Shown: positions 50,729 to 59,345 of the stretch, piece after piece
Layout: every line of letters starts with the position of its first letter
Numbering within the stretch: position 1 is the stretch's first letter
NCBI RefSeq assembly: GCF_007989085.1
Contig: NZ_BJVJ01000010.1
Span: forward strand, 43,924-107,923
DNA length: 64,000 nucleotides
Origin: Pseudonocardia sulfidoxydans NBRC 16205
GTDB lineage: Bacteria; Actinomycetota; Actinomycetes; Mycobacteriales; Pseudonocardiaceae
Direction of reading: 5' to 3'
Translations under genes and position numbers: made by a program
Notes under the pieces: generated by a model
Seen by the model: the letters and a program-made list of their open reading frames with translations, nothing else
The model's database searches: none
What the model was told of the DNA's origin: nothing

Positions 50729-50778
50729 GCGCAACCTCACTGCTGTCGCGGACCGGATCCACGACGGTGAGGTTGCGC
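50729..50778. repeat. Isolated hairpin repeat, family CGCAACCTCACTGCTG
   Basis: Left arm CGCAACCTCACTGCTG and right arm GACGGTGAGGTTGCG around a 15-bp loop. Same family as the three tandem copies at 20471-20644, 30 kb away. Between convergent flavin reductase and cupin genes. Confidence 0.85.
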
Positions 50779-50852
50779 GCCGTTCGTCGGCCGACCGTCC
50801 GCAGCCCCAGGCGGTCGGGTCGTCGGGCACCGGGTCGCGTGGGCCACGGCGC

Positions 50853-51338
50853 TCAGGTCGTGCGCTCGTCCGCCGTCAGGGGACCGAGAGGAGGCCCGAC
50901 GAACTCCACCCCGGCCAGGCGCGCGGACGCGGCGAGCGCCTCGAGGCCCTCCGGCTCGCCGGCGGCCGTCCAGTCCAGGAAGAACTCCTCGAGCCCCGAC
51001 GGCGTGGACACGACGAGCAGCCGGCCGTCCGTACCGCCGTCGTTGCGGAACGTGTGGGGCACACCGCGGGGACCGAAGACGAACCCGCCGGTCGAGCGGG
51101 CGACGACGTCGTCGTCGAGACGGAACCGGAAGTCGCCGTCGAGGACGTACCAGATCTCGTGGTCGCGGCCGTGCACGTGCAGGCCCGGCCCCTCCCCCGC
51201 GCGGATGACGAGCTCCACGACCGAGATCGCACCACCGGTGTCCCCGGCCGCCGCCAGGAGATGGCCGACGCCCGTGGGCAGGGCGAAGGGGACGCCGCCG
51301 CCGGGCGCGTGGCTGAACGGGACGGGCGCGTCGGCCAT
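50853..51338 (-). CDS. Cupin-domain protein
   Basis: 161 residues, single cupin. Motif 1 is GLHVHGRDHEIWYVLDGDF with metal-binding His/Glu; motif 2 is PHTFRNDGG. GGAGGAG directly precedes the ATG at 51338. Substrate unknown; small-molecule or quercetinase-like proteins are possible. Confidence 0.9.
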   Translation of the reverse strand: MADAPVPFSHAPGGGVPFALPTGVGHLLAAAGDTGGAISVVELVIRAGEGPGLHVHGRDHEIWYVLDGDFRFRLDDDVVARSTGGFVFGPRGVPHTFRNDGGTDGRLLVVSTPSGLEEFFLDWTAAGEPEGLEALAASARLAGVEFVGPPLGPLTADERTT

Positions 51339-51542
51339 GGCTCCTCCTCGCGGGGGCCGCCGACCGTACGCGCGCCTCACCCCCCGCGACGAGGGCCGGA
51401 ATACCCGGACGCCCCCGGCCACGCACCGAGTCGTCACCCCGTCGACACCTGGCCGGCCTGAGGAACGGCCCGGATCTGGGTACGGTCCCACGGAGAGTCG
51501 CCCTGCGCGGTCACGCGGGGCCTGTTCGTGGGAGGTCGCACC

Positions 51543-53036
51543 GTGGTCAGCCCCCGTCGTGCCCAGACGATCGCCTATCCGGCCACCGGTGCGCGGCCGC
51601 GTACGCGCGACAACGAGCCGTTGGCTCCGCACGTCATCGTCCTGTTCGGCGCGACCGGCGACCTCGCGAAACGCAAACTCATCCCCGGTATGGCCTACCT
51701 GGTGCGGTCGTCGCTGGCGCCGGACATCCGCGTCGTCGGCACCGCGATGGACGACATCACCACCGACGAGTTCCGGGCGTTGGCGCGCTCCGCGATCGAG
51801 TCGTTCGGGATGCACAAGCTCGACGACGAGGGTTGGTCCCAGTTCGCCGAGCGGCTCACCTACGTCCCGCAGGGCGCCGGCCCCGAAGGGCTGTCGTCGG
51901 AGGTCAAGCGCGCCGAGGAGCTCCTCGGGCCGGACTGCCGCCGGCTGCACTACCTGTCGGTCCCGCCCAAGGCCGCGACGGCCGTCATCAGCATGCTGCG
52001 CGACGCCGACCTCGTGTCCGACTCGCGCGTCGTCATGGAGAAGCCGTTCGGGTCCGACCTCGACACCGCGATCCGGCTCAACGACTTCGTCCACGAGGTG
52101 TTCGACGAGTCGCAGGTCTTCCGGATCGACCACTTCCTCGGCAAGGAGGCGGCGCAGAACATCCTGGCGTTCCGCTTCGCCAACGGGCTGTTCGAGCCGA
52201 TCTGGAACCGCAACTTCATCGACCACGTCCAGATCGACATCCCCGAGACGCTGGGTCTGGACCTGCGCGCCAACTTCTACGAGTCGACCGGCGCGTTCAA
52301 GGACATGGTCGTCACGCACCTCATGCAGGTGCTGGCGTTCGTCGCGATGGAGCCGCCGACGGCGCTGGAGCCGCGCGCGATCAGCGAGGAGAAGAACAAG
52401 GTCTTCCGGTCGCTGCTCCCGATCCGTCCCACCGACGTGGTGCGAGGGCAGTACGTCGGCTACTGCGAGGAGGAGGGGGTCAGCCGCGAGTCCGACACGG
52501 AGACGTTCATCGCGCTCAAGGTCGGCATCGACAACTGGCGCTGGGCCGGCACCCCGTTCTACCTGCGCACGGGGAAGAAGATGGCCGAGGGCATGCGGAT
52601 CATCTCGATCGCCTTCAAGGAGGCACCGCGGACGATGTTCCCGACGGGCTCGGGCGTCGGGTCGCAGGGCCCGGACCACCTGACCTTCGACCTCGCCGAG
52701 TCGGGCCGGGTGTCGCTGTCGTTCTACGGCAAGCGACCGGGGCCGGGGATGCGGCTGGAGAAGCTGTCGCTGCAGTTCTCCACGCAGGAGACCGAGCACG
52801 GCGGCGACGTCCTGGAGGCCTACGAGCGGCTGATCCTCGACGCCATGCGTGGCGACCACACGCTGTTCAACACCGCCGAGGGCATCGAGTCGCTGTGGGA
52901 GCGGTCGGCCCCGCTGCTCGACGACCCGCCCCCGGTGAAGAGCTACCCGGTGGGCACCTGGGGCCCCAACGCCATCCACCAGCTCATCGCGCCGAACGCG
53001 TGGCGGCTGCCGTTCGAGCGGGCCTGGCGGGAGTAG
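51543..53036 (+). CDS. zwf: Glucose-6-phosphate 1-dehydrogenase
   Basis: 497 residues, first enzyme of the oxidative pentose phosphate pathway. NADP-binding GATGDLAKRKLIP, active-site RIDHFLGKE and EKPFGSDL are intact. GTG 51543 has GGAGG 7 nt upstream, better than GTG 51528. No opcA or tal-tkt neighbours, so this is probably a solitary paralogue rather than the main zwf cluster. Confidence 0.96.
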   Translation: MVSPRRAQTIAYPATGARPRTRDNEPLAPHVIVLFGATGDLAKRKLIPGMAYLVRSSLAPDIRVVGTAMDDITTDEFRALARSAIESFGMHKLDDEGWSQFAERLTYVPQGAGPEGLSSEVKRAEELLGPDCRRLHYLSVPPKAATAVISMLRDADLVSDSRVVMEKPFGSDLDTAIRLNDFVHEVFDESQVFRIDHFLGKEAAQNILAFRFANGLFEPIWNRNFIDHVQIDIPETLGLDLRANFYESTGAFKDMVVTHLMQVLAFVAMEPPTALEPRAISEEKNKVFRSLLPIRPTDVVRGQYVGYCEEEGVSRESDTETFIALKVGIDNWRWAGTPFYLRTGKKMAEGMRIISIAFKEAPRTMFPTGSGVGSQGPDHLTFDLAESGRVSLSFYGKRPGPGMRLEKLSLQFSTQETEHGGDVLEAYERLILDAMRGDHTLFNTAEGIESLWERSAPLLDDPPPVKSYPVGTWGPNAIHQLIAPNAWRLPFERAWRE

Positions 53037-53106
53037 GCCCCGCGCCAGCCGGCCGGTCGACAGCCGGTCTTCCGACGTCCGCGCGGTTGTTCAGGCTGGT
53101 CCGGCG

Positions 53107-53159
53107 GCGGGCCGGGACCGGCGGGCCCCTCGGCGGGGGCGGGCCGGGACCGGCGGGCC
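53107..53159. repeat. Direct repeat of a 21-bp GC unit between convergent genes
   Basis: GCGGGCCGGGACCGGCGGG occurs at about 53108 and 53140. The copies can also fold with the intervening CCCCTCGG. It lies in the 131-bp gap between convergent zwf and the anti-sigma gene, possibly a terminator. Confidence 0.5.
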
Positions 53160-53167
53160 GCCGGGGG

Positions 53168-53893
53168 TCACGCCGCTCGGCGGGCCGAGGGGCGCAGGTC
53201 GACGCGCCTTTCCGTCGGAAGGGCACCGGCCGGCGCCGGGGCGTCGTCCGCCTCGACCGTGACGGTGGCGCCCACCCGGCTGCGACCGCGGCCGCCCGGA
53301 CCTGTCCGGTACAGCACCAGCATCAGCACCAGCCCCACGACGAGCACGCCGTGCCCGGCCAGCCGTCCCGCCTCGACCCGTCCGGCGACGGCGTCGACAC
53401 CCGACGTCGCCAGCAGGACCGCGACGAACGCACCGAGCGTCACGACGAGACTGCCCGCCGGCCGGGTCCGGCGCAGCGCGACGGCCAGGAACCCCACCCC
53501 GACCGCGGCGTTCCACGCCGCGCTCTCGTGCCCGAGATGGGCGAGCGCGGCGCCACCGAGCACGCCGCCGTGGTGGCCGGCGCCCGCGGCGTCGAGCAGC
53601 CCGGTGACACCCAGCGCGAGCTGCGCGACGCCGGCGGCGGCGAGCAGCGCGTGCAGGACGTCGCCACGGGGCCGGTCGGGCACGACGTCGGGGAGCGTCC
53701 CCGGGTCCACCGTCGACGCCCCGGACGTGACGAGCCGCGTCCGGGTCAGCCGCGTGACGCGCGCGGCCCGGTCGTGGAACGTCCGGCAGGTCGGGCACCC
53801 GGCGAGGTGGGTGTCGGTCGCCGTGGCCTCGCCGGGGCGGTCCTCACCGTCGAGACGCGCGGAGAGCGCCTCGCGACAGGCGGAGCAGTCCAT
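53168..53893 (-). CDS. Zinc-finger anti-sigma-like membrane protein
   Basis: 241 residues. N-terminal Cys3-x2-Cys6, His29-x3-Cys33-x2-Cys36 form a zf-HC2/ZAS-type motif of anti-sigma factors. Residues ~75-200 contain four or five hydrophobic helices. It follows a small Cys-rich protein gene, divergent from an ECF sigma gene, so it likely controls that sigma factor. Could also be a general zf-HC2 membrane protein. Confidence 0.8.
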   Translation of the reverse strand: MDCSACREALSARLDGEDRPGEATATDTHLAGCPTCRTFHDRAARVTRLTRTRLVTSGASTVDPGTLPDVVPDRPRGDVLHALLAAAGVAQLALGVTGLLDAAGAGHHGGVLGGAALAHLGHESAAWNAAVGVGFLAVALRRTRPAGSLVVTLGAFVAVLLATSGVDAVAGRVEAGRLAGHGVLVVGLVLMLVLYRTGPGGRGRSRVGATVTVEADDAPAPAGALPTERRVDLRPSARRAA

Positions 53894-53906
53894 CTGTTCG
53901 GGCAGG

Positions 53907-54113
53907 TCAGCCCGCGGCGGGTGCGACGACCTCGTCGAGGACCCCGCGGCGGACGTCGTCGATCAGGTCGGCGAGCTGGGCGACGCTCATCTGGATCCGC
54001 TGGCCGAAGTCGTCGGTGATGACGATCCGCTTCTCCGCCTCGGCGGTCTCGTCGACGAACAGCTCGGGGCATCCGCAGTTGCAGCTTCCGCAGAACGTGG
54101 CGATGTGGCGCAT
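53907..54113 (-). CDS. Small Cys-rich conserved protein between sigma and anti-sigma genes
   Basis: 68 residues. Cys8, Cys11, Cys13 and Cys15 lie in FCGSCNCGCPELF, then RIVITDDFGQRIQMSVAQLADLIDDV. The Cys cluster could bind zinc or an Fe-S cluster. No characterised homologue that I can name. ATG 54113, 13 bp before the anti-sigma gene on the same strand. Context suggests a redox or metal input into the sigma circuit, but this is inference. Confidence 0.75.
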   Translation of the reverse strand: MRHIATFCGSCNCGCPELFVDETAEAEKRIVITDDFGQRIQMSVAQLADLIDDVRRGVLDEVVAPAAG

Positions 54114-54194
54114 GTCGAAGAGGTCGTCGCCGGGGCGGTCGTGGTTCCCGATGTCACCCGGTCGTGTCGGGGCGGGGCTCTTTACGGTCTGCCC

Positions 54195-54773
54195 ATGTTC
54201 CGCCGGTCCGCCCCCGCCGCGTCCGCCACGGCCGATCCCGTGACGACCTGTGCGCTGGCCGCGGCGGCAGGCGACCGCGCGGCCCTCGACGAGTTCGTCC
54301 GCACCACCCGGGACGACGTCCGGCGGTTCCTCTCCCATCTCGCCGGCCCGGCCGACGCCGACGACCTGCTGCAGGACACCTACCTGCGGGCCGTCCGCTC
54401 GCTGCCCCGCTTCACGGGCGAGGGCCCGGCCCGGGCGTGGCTGCTCGCGATCGCCCGCCGGGTCGCGGCCGACGCCGTGCGGACCGCGGTGCGCCGGCCT
54501 CGGACGACAGCCGTCGACGACTGGGACACCGTGGCGGCCCGGGGCGTGCGGGTGTCGGCCGCCGACGAGGCCGTCCTCGTGTCCTCGCTCGTCGCCGGGC
54601 TCGAGCCCGACCGTCGCGACGCGTTCGTCCTCACCCAGGTTCTGGGCATGGGCTACGCGGAGGCGGCGCAGGTGTGCGGCTGTCCCGTCGGCACCATCCG
54701 GTCGCGGGTGGCGAGGGCGCGCGAGGACCTGGTCGCGGCCCTGGAGCCGGGTGGGGCGCGCGCATCGGGCTGA
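54195..54773 (+). CDS. ECF-family RNA polymerase sigma factor (SigC-like)
   Basis: 192 residues. Sigma region 2 about 22-90 (DADDLLQDTYLRAVRSLPRFTGEGPARAWLLAIARR) and region 4 about 130-185 (LTQVLGMGYAEAAQVCGCPVGTIRSRVARARED). The sequence resembles SigC of mycobacteria. ATG 54195. Divergent from the Cys-rich/anti-sigma pair with an 81-bp gap, so probably autoregulated. Its target promoters are not recognisable here. Confidence 0.9.
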   Translation: MFRRSAPAASATADPVTTCALAAAAGDRAALDEFVRTTRDDVRRFLSHLAGPADADDLLQDTYLRAVRSLPRFTGEGPARAWLLAIARRVAADAVRTAVRRPRTTAVDDWDTVAARGVRVSAADEAVLVSSLVAGLEPDRRDAFVLTQVLGMGYAEAAQVCGCPVGTIRSRVARAREDLVAALEPGGARASG

Positions 54774-54790
54774 CCCCGGCCTGCCGGGTC

Positions 54791-55804
54791 TCAGGACTCG
54801 GTGTCGGCCTGCGCCTCGCGTGACCTCGTGGCCTTCAGCGAGCCGGCGTGGGCCTTCGCGGAGGGGTCGTTGCGCGTCTTGATCAGGCTCGCGACGGTCA
54901 CGACGACCAGGATGCCGACGATCACGCCGAGGCTCAGCGGTGTCGGGATCTCGGGCACCGAGGGCGCGATGTCGACGTGCAGCCAGTGCAGGATCAGCTT
55001 CACCCCGATGAAGGCCAGGATGACCGCCAGCCCCGTCGACAGGTAGACGAGCCGGTCGAGCAGACCCTTCACCAGGAAGAACAGGGCGCGCAGACCGAGG
55101 AGGGCGAAGGCGTTCGCCGCGAAGACGATGAATGCCTCCGACGTCACGCCGAACACGGCGGGAATGGAGTCGAGCGCGAAGAGCAGGTCGATGCCGCCGA
55201 TCGCGACGAGCACGATGAACAGCGGCGTCACCATCCTGCGGCCGTTCAGCCGCGTGAACAGCTTGCCGCCGTCGTACTCGTCGGTGACCGGGAGGATCCG
55301 TCGCGCGACCTTGACCAGGCCGTTGTCCTCGACGTCGGGGTCCTCGTCACGGTGCCGGAAAAGCTGCACTGCGGTGTAGACGAGCAGCAGGCCGAACAGC
55401 AGGAACATGAACGAGAAGTAGTTGAGCAGTGTGGCGCCGATGGCGATGAAGATCGCCCGCATGATCAGCGCGAGCACGATGCCGAAGGTCAGCACCTTGT
55501 GCTGGTGCTCCTCGGGTACGGCGAACGTCGACATGATGATCACGAAGACGAACAGGTTGTCGACCGACAGGCTCTTCTCGACGATGTAGCCGGCGAAGAA
55601 CTCGGTGCCGAACTGGGCGCCTGCCGTCATCCAGAAGACGACGCCGAAGGCCACCGCGACCGCGATGTAGAACAGCGACCACAGCACGGCTTCACGGAAG
55701 CCGACCCGGTGCGGGCGTGCCGCGGCGGCGACCAGGTCGATGGCGAGCAGGAGCACGACGAGACCGATCGTCGCCCCCCACCAGAGCGCGCCGATCTCGA
55801 GCAC
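54791..55804 (-). CDS. TerC-family membrane protein
   Basis: 337 residues with about nine helices. TerC signatures are EKSLSVDNLFVFVIIM, IGGIDLLFALDSIPAVFGVT and the Asp-rich membrane sites. TerC/Alx proteins export or handle Mn or confer tellurite resistance. The C-terminal ~25 residues are charged. GTG start with AAGGGA upstream. No yybP-ykoY riboswitch was seen in its leader. Confidence 0.93.
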   Translation of the reverse strand: MLEIGALWWGATIGLVVLLLAIDLVAAAARPHRVGFREAVLWSLFYIAVAVAFGVVFWMTAGAQFGTEFFAGYIVEKSLSVDNLFVFVIIMSTFAVPEEHQHKVLTFGIVLALIMRAIFIAIGATLLNYFSFMFLLFGLLLVYTAVQLFRHRDEDPDVEDNGLVKVARRILPVTDEYDGGKLFTRLNGRRMVTPLFIVLVAIGGIDLLFALDSIPAVFGVTSEAFIVFAANAFALLGLRALFFLVKGLLDRLVYLSTGLAVILAFIGVKLILHWLHVDIAPSVPEIPTPLSLGVIVGILVVVTVASLIKTRNDPSAKAHAGSLKATRSREAQADTES

Positions 55805-55975
55805 CGTGGTGTCCCTTCTCGAAGACCCACCCGGAACCGGACGATTCGGGCGAACGGCTCCACCTTGCCACGGGTCGCGCCGGAGCCGGCGGGCGCCGGG
55901 CGCGACCAGGCTAGAGCACCTGCCGGTCCGATCCGTTCACGACGACGAGCCACCCGACGGCTACCGTCCGGCGCC

Positions 55976-56410
55976 ATGGACCATCGGCTGAGCGTCGTCA
56001 CCGTGGCCACCAGGGACCTCGACTCGGCGCGCACGTTCTACCGCGAGGCCTTCGGCTGGGACCCGCACCTCGACGTGCCGGGCGAGATCGTCTTCTACCA
56101 GGTGGCGGCGGGTCTGCTGCTCGGGTTCTTCGAGGTCGGCTCCTTCGACCGCGACCTCGGCGCACCGGCCGGGACGACGATCGGCCCGTCGGGAATGACG
56201 TTGGCGCACAACGTCGGCGACCGGGATGCCGTGCGCGCGCTCGCCGACGCGATGGCAGCGGCGGGCGGGACGGTGCTGAAGCCGCCGCAGGAGGGCGAGT
56301 TCGGCGGGGTGTTCCACGCGCTGGTGCGCGACCCCAACGACGTGCTGTGGGAGGTCGCGCACAACCCGTCGTGGCGGATCGCCGACGACGGGACGGTCGA
56401 GCTGACCTGA
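55976..56410 (+). CDS. VOC/glyoxalase-family protein
   Basis: 144 residues, two beta-alpha-beta-beta-beta modules. TVATRDLDSARTFYREAFGW opens module 1; DPNDVLWEVAHNP carries the C-terminal metal-binding Glu. ATG 55976 is 8 nt after TACCGT, so leaderless. Substrate unknown (glyoxalase or dioxygenase-like). Confidence 0.9.
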   Translation: MDHRLSVVTVATRDLDSARTFYREAFGWDPHLDVPGEIVFYQVAAGLLLGFFEVGSFDRDLGAPAGTTIGPSGMTLAHNVGDRDAVRALADAMAAAGGTVLKPPQEGEFGGVFHALVRDPNDVLWEVAHNPSWRIADDGTVELT

Positions 56411-56446
56411 TCCCCTCCGGCGCCGCGCCGGCGCACGGCCGGCGAC

Positions 56447-56558
56447 TCGCCTCCGCCGGCGCGCCTCCAAGGGCGCGCCTCCGAGAGCACGCCTCCGAGA
56501 GCACGCCTCCGAGAGCACGCCTCCGCCGGCGCGCCTCCGAGGGCACGCCTGCGGCGCT
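56447..56558. repeat. 14-bp tandem repeat, eight units
   Basis: Consensus ACGCCTCCGAGAGC; units 3-5 are nearly identical and outer units degenerate. It directly abuts the palindrome at 56560. No frame here looks like a gene. Confidence 0.8.
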
Positions 56559-56559
56559 C

Positions 56560-56599
56560 GTGAGCGGCAATAGTCGCTATAGCGACTATTGCCGCTCAC
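56560..56599. repeat. 40-bp palindromic element, copy 4
   Basis: Perfect palindrome with outer part GTGAGCGGCAATAGTCGC and centre TATA. Flanks are TC-GTGAG on the left and CTCAC-AG on the right, so it is inverted relative to copies 1-3. It lies between two genes in the same direction (VOC and hydrolase). Confidence 0.85.
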
Positions 56600-56651
56600 A
56601 GTGTCTTTAAGTGAGACGGGTCGGGCGGCCGGGACAGGGCAGGGTGTTGTG

Positions 56652-57818
56652 ATGACCGACGGCACGTCCCTCGACGAACCGATGGTCGCCCGCTGGGGAA
56701 CCGAGCACCCGGCGGCGCCGCTCGTCGTCGCCCTGCACGGCAACGGGACGAGCGAGCACTCGCTGATCGAGCTGTCGCCGTGGCTGCCCTACGGCCCGGT
56801 CGCCTACGTCTCGGTGCGGGCGCCGCACGCCGTCGGCAAGGGGTACGAGTGGTTCCCGCTGGTCGACGGCGTCCCCGACGCCGACGCGCTCGCCACGACC
56901 TGCGACTGGCTGCTGCGCTGGCTCGACACCGAGGGTGACCCGGAGCGGCCCGTGCTGCTGCTCGGGTTCCGCGAGGGTGTCGCGCTCGCGGGGGCGTTGC
57001 TGCTCGCGGCGCCGCACCGGTTCGCGGGCGCGGTCCTGCTCTACGGGGCGCTGCCGTTCGACGCGGGTGTGGCGATGCCGCGGGCCGCGCTGGCCGGGAT
57101 GCCGGTGTTCCTCGGGCACGGCAGCGACGACGTCCGCACCCCGCCGGAGCTGCTGCAACGCACCTGGGACTGGCTGACCCGACACAGCGGCGCACCGGTG
57201 TGGGCGGAGCGGGAGCCGGGCGGGGACCAGCTGGCGGGCAAGGTCGTCGGCGACCTGGGGACGTGGCTGGGCGACCGCCTCGACTGGGTGCACGCCCACG
57301 GGGAGAACCCGTTGGCCGACGGTGACGAACCGGCCTGGCCGACGCTGCCGGGAGGTCGGTTGCCGGCCCGCGCCGGGGAGCCGCCGGAGACGACGACCGG
57401 TGTGCCGCAGCACCAGACGTCGCAGAACGGGCCGGCTGATCTCGCCGACGCGCTGTGGCAGCGGATCGCCGCACTCGACGGGGTGTCGACGGGCCCGACG
57501 AAGGTCGGTGTCGAAGGGACGCAGGCGTTGCTGCTGGATCGGGCCGCGTCGACCGCTCCCGACGACGCGTTCGTCCTGCCCGCCGACGGCGAGTTCGCCC
57601 ACCAGCACCCGGCACCGGACCACAGCCTGCACGTCGCGCTGCCCGCCGAGCTGGCCTACGACGCCGTCGGCAAGGGGTGGGCGGTGCCGCACCCGTTGGC
57701 GGGGGTCCGGGTCAGCGCGGGGATGGTGCTGGTCCCGGGCCCACGCGACGCCGCCGAGCTGGAGATCGTCGCCGGGATCGTGGCGGCGGCGCAGAGGCAC
57801 GCGTCGGGGCGCGGGTGA
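56652..57818 (+). CDS. Degenerate alpha/beta hydrolase fused to DUF5519 domain
   Basis: 388 residues. Residues ~10-210 follow the phospholipase/carboxylesterase fold: VALHGNGTSEHSL, then LLGFREGVALAGALLLAAPHRF, then FLGHGSDDVRTPPEL. The nucleophile elbow should be GFSQG; here Ser is Arg. The acid Asp remains, but no His is seen at its usual place. Residues ~255-385 are a DUF5519 (luciferase-associated) domain, including HQHPAPDHSLHVALPAELA and KGWAVPHPLAG. Hence probably not a hydrolase; a binding or structural role is plausible. ATG 56652 has AGGG ~8 nt upstream. Confidence 0.85.
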   Translation: MTDGTSLDEPMVARWGTEHPAAPLVVALHGNGTSEHSLIELSPWLPYGPVAYVSVRAPHAVGKGYEWFPLVDGVPDADALATTCDWLLRWLDTEGDPERPVLLLGFREGVALAGALLLAAPHRFAGAVLLYGALPFDAGVAMPRAALAGMPVFLGHGSDDVRTPPELLQRTWDWLTRHSGAPVWAEREPGGDQLAGKVVGDLGTWLGDRLDWVHAHGENPLADGDEPAWPTLPGGRLPARAGEPPETTTGVPQHQTSQNGPADLADALWQRIAALDGVSTGPTKVGVEGTQALLLDRAASTAPDDAFVLPADGEFAHQHPAPDHSLHVALPAELAYDAVGKGWAVPHPLAGVRVSAGMVLVPGPRDAAELEIVAGIVAAAQRHASGRG

Positions 57819-57888
57819 CCGCGCGGCCTGCAGCGCCTGCCCCCGGTCGACACCGGACCCGTGCACGACGTCGACATGTCCCGCCCGG

Positions 57889-59295
57889 TCAGGCGGACAG
57901 CACCCCGCACAGGGCCTCGAGCGCGCCCGACCACGCGCTGTCCGACGGCGTCGCGTAGCCGACGACGATCCCCGCCGGGCCGGGTGCGGCGCCGGGGTGG
58001 CGGAACGTGGAGAGCCCTTCCACGGCGAGACCGTGCCACGCGGCGGAGCGCAGCACGTCGGCCTCCGTGCCGTCGGGAAGTGTGAGGACGAGGTGCAGCC
58101 CGGCCGCCAGCCCCCGCACGCCGACGTGCGGCGCCCGCTGCGCGAGGGCGGCGACGAGCTGGTCGCGGCGTCGCATGTAGGTGCGCCGCCGGCCGCGGAC
58201 CTGACGGTCGTAGGCGCCCGAGGAGAGCAGGTCGGCGAGGACGAGCTGCTCCAGCGCGCTGGTGACCGACGGCCCGGGGTCCGGGGAGCCGTCGTCGATC
58301 TCCGCGACGACGTCGGCCGGGGCGACCATCCACCCGAGCCGCAGCCCGGGCGCGAGGGCCTTGCTGGCCGTACCGAGGTGGACGACATGGTCGGGGTCGA
58401 GCCCCTGCAGCGCGCCGACGGGCTGGCGGTCGTAGCGGAACTCGCCGTCGTAGTCGTCCTCGACGACCAGACCACCGGTGGTGCGCGCCCACTCGACCGC
58501 GGCGGCGCGCCGGGCCGGGTCGAGGGCGACGCCCGTCGGGAACTGGTGGGCGGGGGTGAGCAGGACGGCGCCGACGTCGCGGCCCAGGGTGTCGGTGCGG
58601 GCGCCGAGCTCGTCGACCTCCATGGGCGGGATGCGCAGACCGGCGTCGCGCAGCAGGTTGCGGTGGATGTGCAGGCCCACCGACTCGACGGCCATCGCCC
58701 GCACCCCGCGCCGCCGCAGCACCCCCGCGAGCAGCGTCAACCCGTGCGACATCCCCGCGCACACGACGACCCGCTCCGGGTCGGCACGCACGCCGCGCGC
58801 CCGGGCGAGGTAGTCGGCCAGCGCCGCGCGCAGCTCGGGCCGCCCGCGGACGGCGCCGTAGCCGAACGCCTCGTCGGGTGCCGACGCCAACGCCCGCCGC
58901 GTCGCCCGCAGCCACTCGGCGCGTGGGAAGCCGGCGACGTCGGGGCGGCCGGGCATGAGGTCGTGCCGCGGTCCCGACGTGCGCGGCGGCGCCGGCGGCA
59001 ACGGGTCGCGCGGCGTGGCGGGGGCCCGTTCGGCGACGCGGGTGGAGGAGCCGCGCCGGGCCGTCAGCCAACCTTCGGCGACCAGCTCGGCGTAGGCCTC
59101 GACGACCGTCGTCCGCGCGAGCCCGAGGTCGGTGGCCAGTGCCCGCGTGGCCGGCAGCCGGGTTCCGGGGGCCAGCCGGCCCGACCGGATCGCGTCGCGC
59201 AGCGCGTCGGTGAGCGCGACCCGCACCCCGCGGCCGTGGTCGACCGTCAGCTCCAGATGCAGGTCCGCACCCGCCGAGGTGGACCGCGAACTCAT
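57889..59295 (-). CDS. MocR/PdxR-type regulator (GntR HTH + aminotransferase domain)
   Basis: 468 residues. N-terminal GntR winged helix about 25-85 (LRDAIRSGRLAPGTRLPATRALATDLGLARTT), then a fold-type I aminotransferase domain with the PLP-lysine segment GTASKALAPGLRLGW. Such regulators sense PLP or amino-compounds. Divergent from the CMD gene at 59346 (50 bp), which it probably regulates. ATG 59295. Confidence 0.93.
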   Translation of the reverse strand: MSSRSTSAGADLHLELTVDHGRGVRVALTDALRDAIRSGRLAPGTRLPATRALATDLGLARTTVVEAYAELVAEGWLTARRGSSTRVAERAPATPRDPLPPAPPRTSGPRHDLMPGRPDVAGFPRAEWLRATRRALASAPDEAFGYGAVRGRPELRAALADYLARARGVRADPERVVVCAGMSHGLTLLAGVLRRRGVRAMAVESVGLHIHRNLLRDAGLRIPPMEVDELGARTDTLGRDVGAVLLTPAHQFPTGVALDPARRAAAVEWARTTGGLVVEDDYDGEFRYDRQPVGALQGLDPDHVVHLGTASKALAPGLRLGWMVAPADVVAEIDDGSPDPGPSVTSALEQLVLADLLSSGAYDRQVRGRRRTYMRRRDQLVAALAQRAPHVGVRGLAAGLHLVLTLPDGTEADVLRSAAWHGLAVEGLSTFRHPGAAPGPAGIVVGYATPSDSAWSGALEALCGVLSA

Positions 59296-59345
59296 GCCGG
59301 AATTGGACCACACATGCGGGCCACACTCGAACTAGCGTCGTGATC

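Noticed and set aside
51528..53036. Main pentose-phosphate zwf cluster
   Set aside because: No tal, tkt, opcA or pgl neighbours; flanked by a cupin and an anti-sigma gene.
55805..55975. Mn-sensing yybP-ykoY riboswitch before terC
   Set aside because: The leader lacks the conserved paired cores of that riboswitch class; only short GC-rich stems are seen.
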